Program-made: the position numbers and the translations under genes
Notes under the pieces: model-generated
What the model was told of the DNA's origin: nothing
Database searches by the model: none
Seen by the model: only the letters and a program-made list of their open reading frames with translations
Shown: positions 8,042 through 17,513 of the stretch, piece by piece
Numbering within the stretch: position 1 is the first letter of the stretch
Layout: every line of letters starts with the position of its first letter
From: Acetobacter ghanensis
Lineage (GTDB): Bacteria > Pseudomonadota > Alphaproteobacteria > Acetobacterales > Acetobacteraceae
Direction: 5' to 3'
NCBI RefSeq assembly: GCF_001499675.1
Contig: NZ_LN609302.1
Span: 466,896-530,895 of the forward strand
DNA length: 64,000 nucleotides

Positions 8042-9754
8042 ATGGCTTCAGCCACAACCCAGACCACGGATCACTTCCGTGGTGAAGATTTTGCTGCCCT
8101 TCTTGACGAGACTCTCGGCCGTGATTCCGGCTTTGACGGGTCCGTTGTTCGCGGTCGCGTTGTCCGCCTGACGGATGATTACGCCATTGTTGACGTTGGC
8201 CTGAAGAGCGAAGGCCGCGTTGCCCTGCGTGAATTTGCTCCTCCTGGTGTTAAGCCGGAAGTGCAGCCGGGCGATGTGATCGAACTGTACGTCGAGCGTT
8301 ACGAAGACCGCGACGGCAGCATCGTTCTCTCCCGCGAAAAAGCACGCCGTGAAGAAGCATGGACCAGCCTCGAAAAAGCTTTCGAAGCCAACCAGCGCGT
8401 TAACGGCACCATCTATGGCCGCGTTAAAGGTGGCTTTACGGTTGATCTGGGCGGCGCCATGGCGTTCCTTCCCGGCAGCCAGGTGGACATCCGCCCCGTG
8501 CGTGACGTCGGCCCGCTGATGGGTGTGCCCCAGCCGTTCCAGATCCTGAAGATGGACCGTGCACGTGGCAACATCGTTGTGTCCCGTCGTGCCGTTCTGG
8601 AAGAAACGCGTGCTGAACAGCGCAGCGAACTGATCCAGGGTCTGACCGAAGGCATGATCCTTGACGGCGTGGTCAAGAACATCACCGATTACGGTGCGTT
8701 CGTTGATCTGGGCGGCGTTGACGGCCTGCTGCATGTGACCGACATTGCATGGAAGCGCATCAACCACCCCTCCGAAGCTCTGCAGATCGGCCAGCCGGTG
8801 CGCGTGCAGGTTATCCGCTTCAACCCGGAAACGCAGCGTATCTCCCTTGGCATGAAGCAGCTTGAAGCTGATCCGTGGGAAAATGTTGCCCTTAAGTACC
8901 CGCCGGGTGCCCGCTTTACGGGCCGCGTGACCAACATTACCGATTACGGCGCATTCGTTGAGCTGGAACCGGGTGTTGAAGGTCTGGTGCACGTTTCCGA
9001 AATGTCCTGGACGAAGAAGAACGTCCACCCCGGCAAAATCGTTGCGACCTCTCAGGAAGTGGACGTGATGGTTCTGGATGTGGACAGCTCCAAGCGCCGC
9101 ATCTCCCTGGGTCTGAAGCAGGTTCAGCGCAATCCTTGGGAACAGTTCGCAGAAGAGCACAAGGTTGGCTCCACCGTGGAAGGCGAAATCCGCAACATTA
9201 CGGAATTCGGCCTGTTCATCGGTCTGTCCGCAGACATCGACGGCATGGTGCACATGTCCGACCTGTCTTGGGACGAACCGGGCGAAGAAGCCATGAAGCA
9301 CTACGAAAAGGGCCAGGTTGTCAAAGCCAAGGTTCTGGACGTGGATGTGGAAAAAGAACGTATCTCCCTGGGCATCAAGCAGCTTCAGGAAGATCCGGCA
9401 GCCGACGCTCTGGCCAGCATCCAGAAGGGTGCGATCGTGACCTGCATCGTGACCGCTGTGCAGACCAACGGCATTGAAGTGAAGGTTGACGATGTTCTGA
9501 GCGGCTTTATCCGTCGTGCAGAACTGGCTCGTGACAAAGCCGAACAGCGTCCGGAACGCTTCGCCGTTGGCGAACGTGTGGATGCCAAGGTTGTGTCCGT
9601 TGACCGTACGTCCCGCAAAGTTGCCCTGACCATTAAGGGCCGCGAAGTGGAAGAAGACAAGCAGGCTATCAACGAATACGGTTCCGCAGACAGCGGTGCA
9701 TCGCTCGGTGATATTCTGGGTGCAGCGATCCGTCGCCGTAACACCGAAGACTGA
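8042..9754 (+). CDS. rpsA: 30S ribosomal protein S1
   Basis: 570 residues, the normal proteobacterial S1 length, with six S1 (OB-fold) repeats. The repeats show the pattern G-x-V-x-N-I-T-(D/E)-x-G-x-F-V-(D/E)-L, for example VKNITDYGAFVDLGG, VTNITDYGAFVELEPG and IRNITEFGLFIGL. S1 unwinds and docks mRNA on the 30S subunit. The ATG at 8042 begins MASATTQTTDHF; the frame stays open to 7904, but that stretch has no S1 similarity. Codon use is strongly biased, as in highly expressed genes. Confidence 0.97.
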   Translation: MASATTQTTDHFRGEDFAALLDETLGRDSGFDGSVVRGRVVRLTDDYAIVDVGLKSEGRVALREFAPPGVKPEVQPGDVIELYVERYEDRDGSIVLSREKARREEAWTSLEKAFEANQRVNGTIYGRVKGGFTVDLGGAMAFLPGSQVDIRPVRDVGPLMGVPQPFQILKMDRARGNIVVSRRAVLEETRAEQRSELIQGLTEGMILDGVVKNITDYGAFVDLGGVDGLLHVTDIAWKRINHPSEALQIGQPVRVQVIRFNPETQRISLGMKQLEADPWENVALKYPPGARFTGRVTNITDYGAFVELEPGVEGLVHVSEMSWTKKNVHPGKIVATSQEVDVMVLDVDSSKRRISLGLKQVQRNPWEQFAEEHKVGSTVEGEIRNITEFGLFIGLSADIDGMVHMSDLSWDEPGEEAMKHYEKGQVVKAKVLDVDVEKERISLGIKQLQEDPAADALASIQKGAIVTCIVTAVQTNGIEVKVDDVLSGFIRRAELARDKAEQRPERFAVGERVDAKVVSVDRTSRKVALTIKGREVEEDKQAINEYGSADSGASLGDILGAAIRRRNTED

Positions 9755-9812
9755 GCATAAAAAAACCGGGGTGGTTTGCGCCACCCTGGTTTGGCAAAGC
9801 ATTTTGCCATGC

Positions 9813-9847
9813 AAAAAAGAGCGCCTCACAAGGGCGCTCTTTTTTTA
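9813..9847. terminator. Bidirectional terminator between rpsA and rdgB
   Basis: Stem GAGCGCC/GGCGCTC flanked by A6 and T7, serving convergent rpsA and rdgB. Just upstream, 9768-9793 holds another strong hairpin (GGGTGG/CCACCC) that lacks a T-run and probably reinforces termination. Confidence 0.92.
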
Positions 9848-9858
9848 TGTGCTGTGTT

Positions 9859-10458
9859 CTAGTCCAGACAGGCCTTGCGGAAGGCGGCAAACGCACGGGC
9901 ACGGTGGCTGATGGCGTTTTTTTCTTCGTCCGTCATCTGGGCAAAGCTGCGGGTTTCGTTTTCGGGTTCAAAAATCGGGTCATACCCATGTCCGTTGGCG
10001 CCACGAGGCGGCCAGACAATCTGCCCGTCAATACGTCCCTCAAAGCTTTGGGTGCGCCCATCGGGGAAGGCGAGGCAGAGCACACACACAAACCATGCGT
10101 TGCGTTCATCCTTCCCAATGCCTTCTTCAATACGGGCCATCGCGCCGTTAAAGTCCTTTTCGGGGCCAGCCCAGCGGGCGGAGTAAATGCCCGGTGCCCC
10201 ACCAAGTGCGCTTACGCACAGGCCGGAATCATCGGCAAGGGCGGGTAGGTTGGCCGCTTGGGCGGCCGCCAGCGCCTTGATGGCGGCATTGCCAGCAAAG
10301 GTTGTGGCGGTTTCTTCCGGTTCGGGCAGGTTCAGTTCCCCGGCGGAAAGAACGGTAATGCCAAATTCCGCCATAAGGGCGGAAAACTCGGCCAGCTTGC
10401 CAGCATTATGGGTGGCAAGCACCAGCCTGTCGCCGGATTTGAGGAGAGGTTGGGTCAT
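9859..10458 (-). CDS. rdgB: RdgB/HAM1 family XTP/dITP pyrophosphatase
   Basis: About 199 residues. It hydrolyses XTP, dITP and ITP to monophosphates and cleans the nucleotide pool. Seen: the N-terminal [14 protein letters not shown] (nucleotide-binding SxNxGKxxE type), [26 protein letters not shown] (catalytic Asp and substrate loop), and the C-terminal GYDPIFEP and SHRARAF motifs. The ATG at 10458 overlaps the rph stop as ATGA, which favours it over the upstream ATG at 10467. Confidence 0.95.
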   Translation of the reverse strand: MTQPLLKSGDRLVLATHNAGKLAEFSALMAEFGITVLSAGELNLPEPEETATTFAGNAAIKALAAAQAANLPALADDSGLCVSALGGAPGIYSARWAGPEKDFNGAMARIEEGIGKDERNAWFVCVLCLAFPDGRTQSFEGRIDGQIVWPPRGANGHGYDPIFEPENETRSFAQMTDEEKNAISHRARAFAAFRKACLD

Positions 10459-11189
10459 GTCCTGCATTGCTCTGCTACGTTGACGGCGGTCAACTGGGCT
10501 TCAAACAGTTCGCCTGCACCTTTGCGGGCGAGGGCGAACAGGGTGTTAAAGGCGTCCTCCGCAAAGGGGGCGCTTTCTGCCGATGCCTGAATTTCCACAA
10601 TACGGTGGTCGGCACTCAGCACAAAATTGGTGTCGGCCAAGGCGGCGCTATCTTCCGCATAGTCCAGATCCAGCACGGCACCTGCATTGGTTAACCCGCA
10701 GGATACGGCGGCGACCTGCCCGGTCAGGGGTATGCGTTGCAGCACACGGTTGGCTACCAGTTTGCCAAGGGCCAGCCGCAGGGCCACCCATGCGCCGGTA
10801 ATCGAGGCGCAGCGCGTGCCGCCATCGGCGTTAAGCACGTCACAGTCCAGGGTGATGCAGATTTCGCCCAGCGCCTTGAGGTCCGTGACCGCACGGAGCG
10901 AACGGCCGATCAGGCGCTGGATTTCCTGCGTGCGGCCGGACTGTTTGCCCTTTGCCGCCTCACGCGGCCCGCGTGCATGGGTGGCGCGGGGCAACATGCC
11001 ATATTCCGCCGTAACCCACCCGCTCCCCTTGCCGCGCAGGAATGGGGGCACGCGGCTTTCCACACTGGCGGTGCACAGCACCTCGGTGCCACCTACGCGG
11101 ATAAGGGCAGAGCCTTCCGCATGGTGGGAAAAACCGGTCTCGATAATAATGGGGCGCATCTGCCCGGCCTCGCGGCCTGATGGACGCAT
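10455..11189 (-). CDS. rph: Ribonuclease PH
   Basis: 244 residues from the ATG at 11189 ([13 protein letters not shown]). A phosphorolytic 3'-5' exonuclease that trims tRNA 3' ends. Seen: [38 protein letters not shown], the [14 protein letters not shown] phosphate-site region, and [20 protein letters not shown]. Upstream in-frame codons to 11264 do not match the family. It forms an overlapping pair with rdgB and is divergent from hrcA, a known alphaproteobacterial order. Confidence 0.95.
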   Translation of the reverse strand: MRPSGREAGQMRPIIIETGFSHHAEGSALIRVGGTEVLCTASVESRVPPFLRGKGSGWVTAEYGMLPRATHARGPREAAKGKQSGRTQEIQRLIGRSLRAVTDLKALGEICITLDCDVLNADGGTRCASITGAWVALRLALGKLVANRVLQRIPLTGQVAAVSCGLTNAGAVLDLDYAEDSAALADTNFVLSADHRIVEIQASAESAPFAEDAFNTLFALARKGAGELFEAQLTAVNVAEQCRT

Positions 11190-11312
11190 GGTGCTGCTCC
11201 TGAAAAAAATGACAAAGGGTTGTGCCTGCACATAAAATGCTTTTGCCCGGAGTAAAACCGGCAATAAGCCGTTATAAACGCCTATCAGACCGCATGAAGG
11301 AGCTTTGTCACC

Positions 11313-12386
11313 ATGAAGCGTGGCCTGCTGCCAGCCCAGGCGATGTTACCACCCGAGCTGGATGGACGCTCTGCGAACATCCTGCGCGAGCTGGTGGAAG
11401 AATATATGGCCAATGGCGAACCCGTGGGCTCGCGCACGCTTTCCCGCCGGTTGGGGCAACCGCTTTCTCCCGCCACAATCCGCAATGTTATGGTGTCTTT
11501 GACCGAGGCGGGCCTGCTGTTTTCCCCCCATACGTCCGCAGGACGTCTGCCAACGGAAAAGGGTTTGCGCCTGTTTGTGGACGGGCTGCTCCAGTTTGGC
11601 GCCCTGTCCGAGGAGGAGCAGAAGGTCATTGGCCACTCGCTGGAGGCCCGTGGTCGCTCCTTGCAGGACACACTGACCGAGGCATCCTCCCTGCTGGCCG
11701 GTATGTCAGACGCGGCGGGGCTGGTGGTGGCTCCAAAGGGAGAAGGCGGGATCAAGCACATAGAATTTGTGGCGCTGGGCGGTAATCGTGCGCTGGTTAT
11801 TCTGGTTGGGGCAGATGGGCATGTGGAAAACCGGGTGATTGAAATTCCGCCCGGCACCCCACCCTCTGCTCTGGTGGAAGCCGCCAATTACCTGAATGCC
11901 CGCGCCATGGGTGCGTCCCTGCCAGATCTGCGCCACCGCGTGGGTACGGAAATGAGCGAAAACCGCACGGTCCTGAACAGCCTGACAGCCGAGGTGGTGG
12001 AAAGTGGTCTGGCCATATGGAACGGGGACCGGGGAGAAAGTGGCGGCACACTGATTGTGCGGGGCCAGTCTCGTCTGTTGGCCGATGTGGATGGGCAGGA
12101 GCGTCTTGCCGCCATCCAGACTCTTTTTGACCGGCTGGAAGCGCAGGAAACCATGTTACGCCTGCTGGAACTGGTCGAAAGTTCTGAGGGTGTGCGGATT
12201 TTTATTGGAGCGGAAAGCGGATTGTTCGGGGCAACCGGCATGTCTGTTGTCATGGCGCCAGCGCGGAATGAGGCAAACAGGATTGTGGGCGCCATAGGCG
12301 TTATTGGCCCTACGCGCATCAATTACGGGCGGGTAGTGCCGGTTGTGGATTATACCGCACGGATATTGGGTGACCTGCTTGGCTAG
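11313..12386 (+). CDS. hrcA: Heat-inducible transcriptional repressor HrcA
   Basis: 357 residues. The N-terminal winged helix ([20 protein letters not shown] and [10 protein letters not shown]) binds CIRCE operators of groE and dnaK operons. The C-terminal GAF-like part ends in [20 protein letters not shown], typical of the family. Its usual neighbour rph is present, divergent, but grpE is not the next gene; a penicillin-binding protein gene follows instead. I found no CIRCE inverted repeat in the 123-bp rph-hrcA gap, so autoregulation here is unsupported. Confidence 0.95.
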   Translation: MKRGLLPAQAMLPPELDGRSANILRELVEEYMANGEPVGSRTLSRRLGQPLSPATIRNVMVSLTEAGLLFSPHTSAGRLPTEKGLRLFVDGLLQFGALSEEEQKVIGHSLEARGRSLQDTLTEASSLLAGMSDAAGLVVAPKGEGGIKHIEFVALGGNRALVILVGADGHVENRVIEIPPGTPPSALVEAANYLNARAMGASLPDLRHRVGTEMSENRTVLNSLTAEVVESGLAIWNGDRGESGGTLIVRGQSRLLADVDGQERLAAIQTLFDRLEAQETMLRLLELVESSEGVRIFIGAESGLFGATGMSVVMAPARNEANRIVGAIGVIGPTRINYGRVVPVVDYTARILGDLLG

Positions 12387-12499
12387 GCAAAACGCCAGAG
12401 CAGGGAGAGGTTGGGGCACAGGTCGGAATTCCGCCATGATTGTAAAGAGAATGGTGATGGCGAGGAGACGACAGGAGATGGGAATGGTAAAGGACCGGT

Positions 12500-15223
12500 A
12501 TGACACGCACTCCACCTTCTGGTGATCCGGATTCCTCCCGGCACGATCGGGACAACACACAGTCTTTTCCCCTGCGCAGGCCTCGCTTCCGCCAATGGCG
12601 TATGTTGCTTGGCACGGCTGCGGCTGTACTGCTGGTAGGGAGTGCTGGCGGTGCGGTAGTTGTGTGGTCGCAGTACCAGAGCATTGTGGCTGACCTGCCA
12701 ACGGTCGATGGCCTGCGTTCCTATCAGCCGCCGGTTATGAGCCGCCTGTATGCGGGGGATGACCAGCTTGTGGCCGAACTGGCCGACGAACGGCGTATAT
12801 TTGTGCCGTCCAACGCCATTCCCGACCGGGTTAAAAATGCATTTATCGCGGCAGAAGACCAGAAGTTCTGGACCCACAAAGGGGTAGACCCAGCCGCTAT
12901 TATCCGCGCGGGGCTGACTGACCTTACGCGGGATAAGGGGCGTAGGCCCATTGGGGCGTCCACCATTACGCAGCAGGTTGCGCGCGTTATGTTGCTGGGC
13001 ACCAATGCCGTCTCGTTCAAGCGCAAGGCCAAGGAAGCGTTTCTGGCCATGCGTATTGAGCAGGTTCTGCCCAAGGAAAAAATTCTCGAAATCTATCTGA
13101 ACGAAATTTATCTGGGTAACGGCGCGTATGGCATTGGGGCCGCCGCTCAGACGTACTTCAACAAACCGCTGGACCAACTGGACAACGCAGAGGCTGCCTT
13201 TTTGGCGGCGTTGCCCAAGTCGCCCACCAACTACAACCCCGTCCGTTTCCCCGATGCCGCTCGTGGCCGGCGGAACTGGGTGCTGGAACGCATGGCGGAT
13301 GTAGGGGCCATTACGCAGGATGACGCCCGGTTGGCCGAGGCCGAACCTCTGACCACCACGAGCTTTTCCCGGCCCGGCCCGGCACCCGGCTCCGAATGGT
13401 TTGCGGAGGAAGTGCGGCGCCAACTGCTGGAGCGGTATGGTCAGGACGTGACCATGCAGGGGGGGCTGGATGTGCATACCAGTCTGGACCTGCCCTTGCA
13501 GCGTGCGGCCCAGTCCATTCTACAACAGGGGCTTATGGCGTATGACCGCCAGCACCGTGGCTGGCATGGCCCTGTAACTCATCTGTCCACGCCTCCCGTT
13601 CTCTCGCAGGAGGAATGGGTGCGGGCGCTGCGCACGGCAAGTGCTCCGGCGGGTATGCTGGACCAGTGGCGTCTGGCCATTGTTCTGGATGGGAACAAGG
13701 GGCAGGTCGGCTGGCTGGAAGGCAGTGTAGTCCGCCGGAACATGGCACAGGGTGGGGAAGCCCATACGGGCCAGATCCAGCAAAAGGATATGGCGTGGGT
13801 CCGCCGCTCCCGCCCCCTGCGTACCGGGGATATTGTTATGGTCGAGCCCCAGACCGGGCAGTCTGTTGTGGCGCTCATGCAGATTCCGGTGGTGGAGGGG
13901 GCCATTGTGACCATGAACGCCCGGACCGGGCGTGTTATGGCGCTGGTGGGTGGCTGGTCTTTTCAGGCATCGCAGTTCGACCGGGCAACACAGGCGTTGC
14001 GTCAGCCGGGGTCATCCTTCAAACCGTTTGTTTATTTGCAGGCCATGGAGCAGGGCATATCGCCATCTCAGGAGTTTGATGATTCTCCTGTGTCCTATGG
14101 CACATGGCATCCGAATAACTACGAAAAAGACTTCTGGGGCCCCACGTCCCTGCATGATGCGCTGCGTGAATCGCGCAACCTTGTGACCATTCGTCTTGCG
14201 GCCCATCTGGGTATGAACACGGTGGCGGATACGGCCATCAAGCTTGGGCTGGTGGACAGTATGCCCCATGTGCTGCCTGCGGCACTGGGCGCGGTTGAAA
14301 CAACCGTGCTGAAGGAAGCAGGCGCCTATGCGGCCCTCGCCGCCGGAGGGCGCAGGATTACCCCAACCCTGATTGACGATGTGCAGGACCGGGACGGGCA
14401 TGTTATCTGGCGGCCCGCTAATGGGCTGTCTCTGGTCTCTGCTGCGTCTTTGGCCAATGAGGCAGGTGCCGCAACGGCTGCGCAGCCGGTTGGGGTGGAT
14501 GCCGTTCATCCGGATGCCCCGCAGGGTAAGGCGGGTGCTCCGGCACCCGCTGCACCTGCCCAGCCTGCCGTTGTTGTGCTGACCCCCGATGACCTGCCCG
14601 CCTTGCGTGATGACAGGCCAAGAGCCGCATCCGAGCAAAGTGCATTTCAGATTACGACCATGTTGCAGGATGTCATTCGCCGTGGCACGGGCGTACGTGC
14701 GGGTGAAGGCATAGATGTGCCCGTAGCGGGTAAGACGGGCACCAGCCAGAACTTTAACGATGCCTGGTTTGCTGGGTACACGCCGGAACTGGTTACGGTG
14801 GTCTGGGTTGGGTTTGATACGCCACAGTCCCTCGGTCGGAACGAGACTGGGGGCGCTATTGCAGGCCCCCTGTGGAACAAGGTGATGAAAACCGCACTCA
14901 AGGACCAGCCAAAGCTGGACTTTGCCGCCCCCGATGGGGTGACGCTGGTCAGTTACGATACCGGCCGTGGTGTTGCGATTGATGCGTTCAAGGACGGGCA
15001 GCTCCCCGGCGTGAGTGCCAACCTGTTGAGCAACGTGGAGGCCCAGCAGTTGACGGCGGCCGATACGGGGGCGGAAAACATGCCGGATTCGGAAAGCGAT
15101 ATGGCGGCCAGCGCCAATGGGTCTGGCCCGCAGGGTGCTGGTGCTGCCAGCCCGGCGGAAGGGGGGAGTACGCAGGCTCCTGCACCTTCTGGGGGTGACA
15201 TTGGCATGGGCGGCCTTTATTGA
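12500..15223 (+). CDS. mrcA: Class A penicillin-binding protein 1A
   Basis: 907-residue bifunctional peptidoglycan synthase. A short basic cytoplasmic tail is followed by one membrane segment (about 35-56). The GT51 transglycosylase domain carries EDQKFWTHKG (catalytic Glu119) and GASTITQQVARVMLLG. An inserted OB-like region precedes the transpeptidase domain, with GSSFKPF (serine about 505), SRN (about 556-558) and KTGT (745-748). The C-terminus is Ala/Gly/Ser/Pro-rich and low in complexity. It precedes prfB, a common alphaproteobacterial order. Confidence 0.93.
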   Translation: MTRTPPSGDPDSSRHDRDNTQSFPLRRPRFRQWRMLLGTAAAVLLVGSAGGAVVVWSQYQSIVADLPTVDGLRSYQPPVMSRLYAGDDQLVAELADERRIFVPSNAIPDRVKNAFIAAEDQKFWTHKGVDPAAIIRAGLTDLTRDKGRRPIGASTITQQVARVMLLGTNAVSFKRKAKEAFLAMRIEQVLPKEKILEIYLNEIYLGNGAYGIGAAAQTYFNKPLDQLDNAEAAFLAALPKSPTNYNPVRFPDAARGRRNWVLERMADVGAITQDDARLAEAEPLTTTSFSRPGPAPGSEWFAEEVRRQLLERYGQDVTMQGGLDVHTSLDLPLQRAAQSILQQGLMAYDRQHRGWHGPVTHLSTPPVLSQEEWVRALRTASAPAGMLDQWRLAIVLDGNKGQVGWLEGSVVRRNMAQGGEAHTGQIQQKDMAWVRRSRPLRTGDIVMVEPQTGQSVVALMQIPVVEGAIVTMNARTGRVMALVGGWSFQASQFDRATQALRQPGSSFKPFVYLQAMEQGISPSQEFDDSPVSYGTWHPNNYEKDFWGPTSLHDALRESRNLVTIRLAAHLGMNTVADTAIKLGLVDSMPHVLPAALGAVETTVLKEAGAYAALAAGGRRITPTLIDDVQDRDGHVIWRPANGLSLVSAASLANEAGAATAAQPVGVDAVHPDAPQGKAGAPAPAAPAQPAVVVLTPDDLPALRDDRPRAASEQSAFQITTMLQDVIRRGTGVRAGEGIDVPVAGKTGTSQNFNDAWFAGYTPELVTVVWVGFDTPQSLGRNETGGAIAGPLWNKVMKTALKDQPKLDFAAPDGVTLVSYDTGRGVAIDAFKDGQLPGVSANLLSNVEAQQLTAADTGAENMPDSESDMAASANGSGPQGAGAASPAEGGSTQAPAPSGGDIGMGGLY

Positions 15224-15282
15224 AGGCCGCTTGAAGCGGAATAAGATGACAATTTCCAGCAAGTAGATGGAGAACAGGCCCG

Positions 15283-16414
15283 ATGTCTGCCGAGACAGAA
15301 GCCCTTAACGAGCAGATCAAGCAGTCCGTAGCGCTGCTGAGGAGGCATCTTTAACTGGGATGTCGCTGAAGCCCGCCTTGCGGAACTGAACAACCAGGCA
15401 GAAGACCCAGACCTGTGGAACAACCCTGAAGCCGCGCAGAAAATGATGCGTGAACGTACGCTTCTGGCCAACCAGATTGAGGGTGTGCAGGCGCTGGAAG
15501 CCAACGTGCGTGATACGTCGGAACTGATCGAACTGGCCGAAGCCGAAGGGGATACCGATCTGGTGTCCGAAGGTATGGCCAGTCTGCGCGCTCTGGCGGA
15601 GGAAGCCAAACGGCGGGAAATTGAAAGTCTCCTTTCGGGCGAGGCGGATAGCAACGACTGTTATCTGGAAGTCAACGCAGGGGCAGGTGGCACGGAGGCG
15701 CAGGACTGGGCCGAGATGATGCTGCGCATGTACACCCGTTGGGCCGAGGCGCACAATTACAAGGTGACGCTGATTGAAAGCTCGGAAGGGGAACAGGCCG
15801 GCCTCAAGTCTGCCACCATTCTGGTCTCCGGCCCCAATGCCTATGGCTGGCTGAAGACCGAAGCCGGTGTGCACCGCCTTGTGCGTATTTCTCCATTTGA
15901 TGCCGCGGCTCGTCGCCAGACGTCCTTTGCATCGGTCTGGGTTTACCCAGTTATTGATGATTCAATTGAAATTGAAATCAATGACGCAGATCTGAAGGTG
16001 GACACTTTCCGTGCTTCAGGTGCTGGTGGTCAGCACGTGAACAAAACGGATTCCGCCATCCGTATTACGCATATGCCCACGGGCATTGTGGTGGCGTGTC
16101 AGACGGACCGGTCCCAGCACAGAAACCGTGCTACGGCCATGCAGATGTTGCGGGCGCGCCTGTATGAGGCGGAACTGCAACGGCGTGAGGCCGCAGCGGC
16201 GGAAGCCGAAGCCGCCAAGACCGATATTGGCTGGGGGCATCAGATCCGTTCGTACGTTCTGGCCCCGTACCAGATGGTCAAGGATCTGCGTACGAATGTT
16301 GAAACCGGCAACCCCGATGCGGTGCTGGATGGTGATCTGGACGCCTTTATGGCGGCCGCTCTGGCCATGCGCGTTGGGGCTACCCGCTCGGAGGCCAGTG
16401 CTAGCGCACAGTAG
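15283..16414 (+). CDS. prfB: Peptide chain release factor 2, programmed +1 frameshift
   Basis: Two frames joined by a +1 shift. The first has 23 codons from the ATG at 15283 to CTT at 15349-15351, then TAA. After skipping T15352, reading resumes AAC TGG GAT (from 15353) to the stop at 16412-16414, about 376 residues in all. RF2 features are present: the SPF tripeptide ([18 protein letters not shown]) that reads the stop codon, and GGQ ([16 protein letters not shown]) for peptidyl-tRNA hydrolysis. In most bacteria the in-frame stop is UGA, read only by RF2, giving autoregulation; here it is UAA. A terminator follows at 16459. Confidence 0.95.
15340..15355 (+). promoter_or_regulatory. RF2 recoding site with UAA stop
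   Basis: Internal Shine-Dalgarno-like AGGAGG (15340-15345), a three-base spacer CAT, the slippery CTT (15349-15351), then TAA C (15352-15355). Spacing and elements match the E. coli prfB site, except that the stop is TAA instead of TGA. UAA is decoded by both RF1 and RF2, so low RF2 alone should slow termination less than at UGA. Confidence 0.9.
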
Positions 16415-16458
16415 TTTATGGCTGTTTGATCCACCCGGTTTTGGCTGGGGAAAAAACA

Positions 16459-16495
16459 AAGGCGGCCTCCGTAAAGAAGGCCGCCTTTTTCTTTT
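16459..16495 (+). terminator. Intrinsic terminator after prfB
   Basis: Stem AAGGCGGCCT/AGGCCGCCTT (16459-16468 and 16478-16487) followed by a T-rich tail. The remaining 220 bases before tonB are less structured. A TTGACA at 16552-16557 may be the -35 of the tonB operon promoter, but the -10 is not convincing. Confidence 0.92.
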
Positions 16496-16717
16496 GTGCA
16501 GGACATTTAAGATCATAAAGTTCAGATGCAAACATTTCTCATATAACCTGCTTGACATCTGCCGTGCCAGATTGCCCAATCAATGCAATGGATAAAAGGC
16601 AGGCCGTGAGGCGTGTCAGGTTGGGCCAGAGAGGCCAGACAGAATTCCTGAATGTTTTCGTGACTGAAAACAGGACAGAGGTTGTCTGTTCTGGCGGTCT
16701 AAAAAGGGAGGGCCAAA

Positions 16718-17412
16718 ATGAGTAACCCTGAGCAGCAGCCAGGTTCGGCAAAGTATGCCTTTCGGGCAAGTGCTGCTGTTGGTGTCATTGCGTTCCTGGT
16801 CGTGCTTCTGATGCACGTTCTGGGCATATGGGGGCTGATGTACGGAATGGGCAACGGCGAGAGCCTGCCACCACCACCCAAGCCGCCCATTCAGACGCGC
16901 ATTCTGCCGCCACCCCCGCCGCCTCCGCCACCTCCTCCGCCGCCACCCCCGCCGCCGGTCATGACGGTGCCGCCGCCGCCGTTTATTCCGCCGCCAAAGA
17001 TTGAGGTGCCACCGCCACCCAAGCCACCCATGAAGCACGTGGCCCGCACGCCGCCCAAGCAGCCATCGGCCCCGCCGACCCAGACTGCCAAGGCGCCCCC
17101 TGCGGATACGCCGCCCAATGACTCGCCGGATACAACAGCAGGCACCTCGCCGCTGAACAATGTCCGCCCCGTCTATCCGCCAGAAATGGAGGAAGACAAC
17201 ATTGAAGGTCGCGTAACAGTTGTGTGTGATGTGGAAACAACCGGCATGACCAGCAACTGCCGTGTGCAGTCCGTAACCGGTGGCCAGGCATTTGCCCAAT
17301 CCGCGCTGGATTACGTGCAGCAAGGCCCGTTACCAGGCCCGCAACCCGCAACGGGGTGCCTGTGCGGGAGCTGAACAAGACGTATGTCATCAGGTTCCGG
17401 CTGGATGACTGA
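16718..17412 (+). pseudogene. tonB: TonB energy transducer, C-terminus frameshifted
   Basis: TonB transmits proton-motive force from ExbB/ExbD to outer-membrane receptors. Seen: one N-terminal membrane segment (about 21-41), a long periplasmic Pro-rich spacer with a run of 17 prolines, and the C-terminal domain starting VRPVYPPEMEEDNIEGRV. The frame from 16718 stops at 17374 with an unrelated end. The expected last segment is split: KARYQ is encoded in the +1 frame (17322-17336), and PATRNGVPVRELN to VIRFRLDD is in the +2 frame, stopping at 17412. This implies two single-base insertions, near 17318-17321 and at 17336-17337. RBS GGGAGGG is upstream. Sequencing error is an alternative to true inactivation. 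Confidence 0.85.
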
Positions 17413-17513
17413 CGCAGAATAGACGGGCCGGCTTGATGCCGGACCACCATGGGATAACGCACTAACGGACCGCCCGGTCCACCCCCGTTAGAGGTTGAGA
17501 CCGGGCCATTTTG

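Noticed and set aside
8048..9829. 593-codon open frame on the minus strand opposite rpsA
   Set aside because: It mirrors the codon bias of rpsA, has no recognisable domain, and the plus strand encodes a clear S1 protein.
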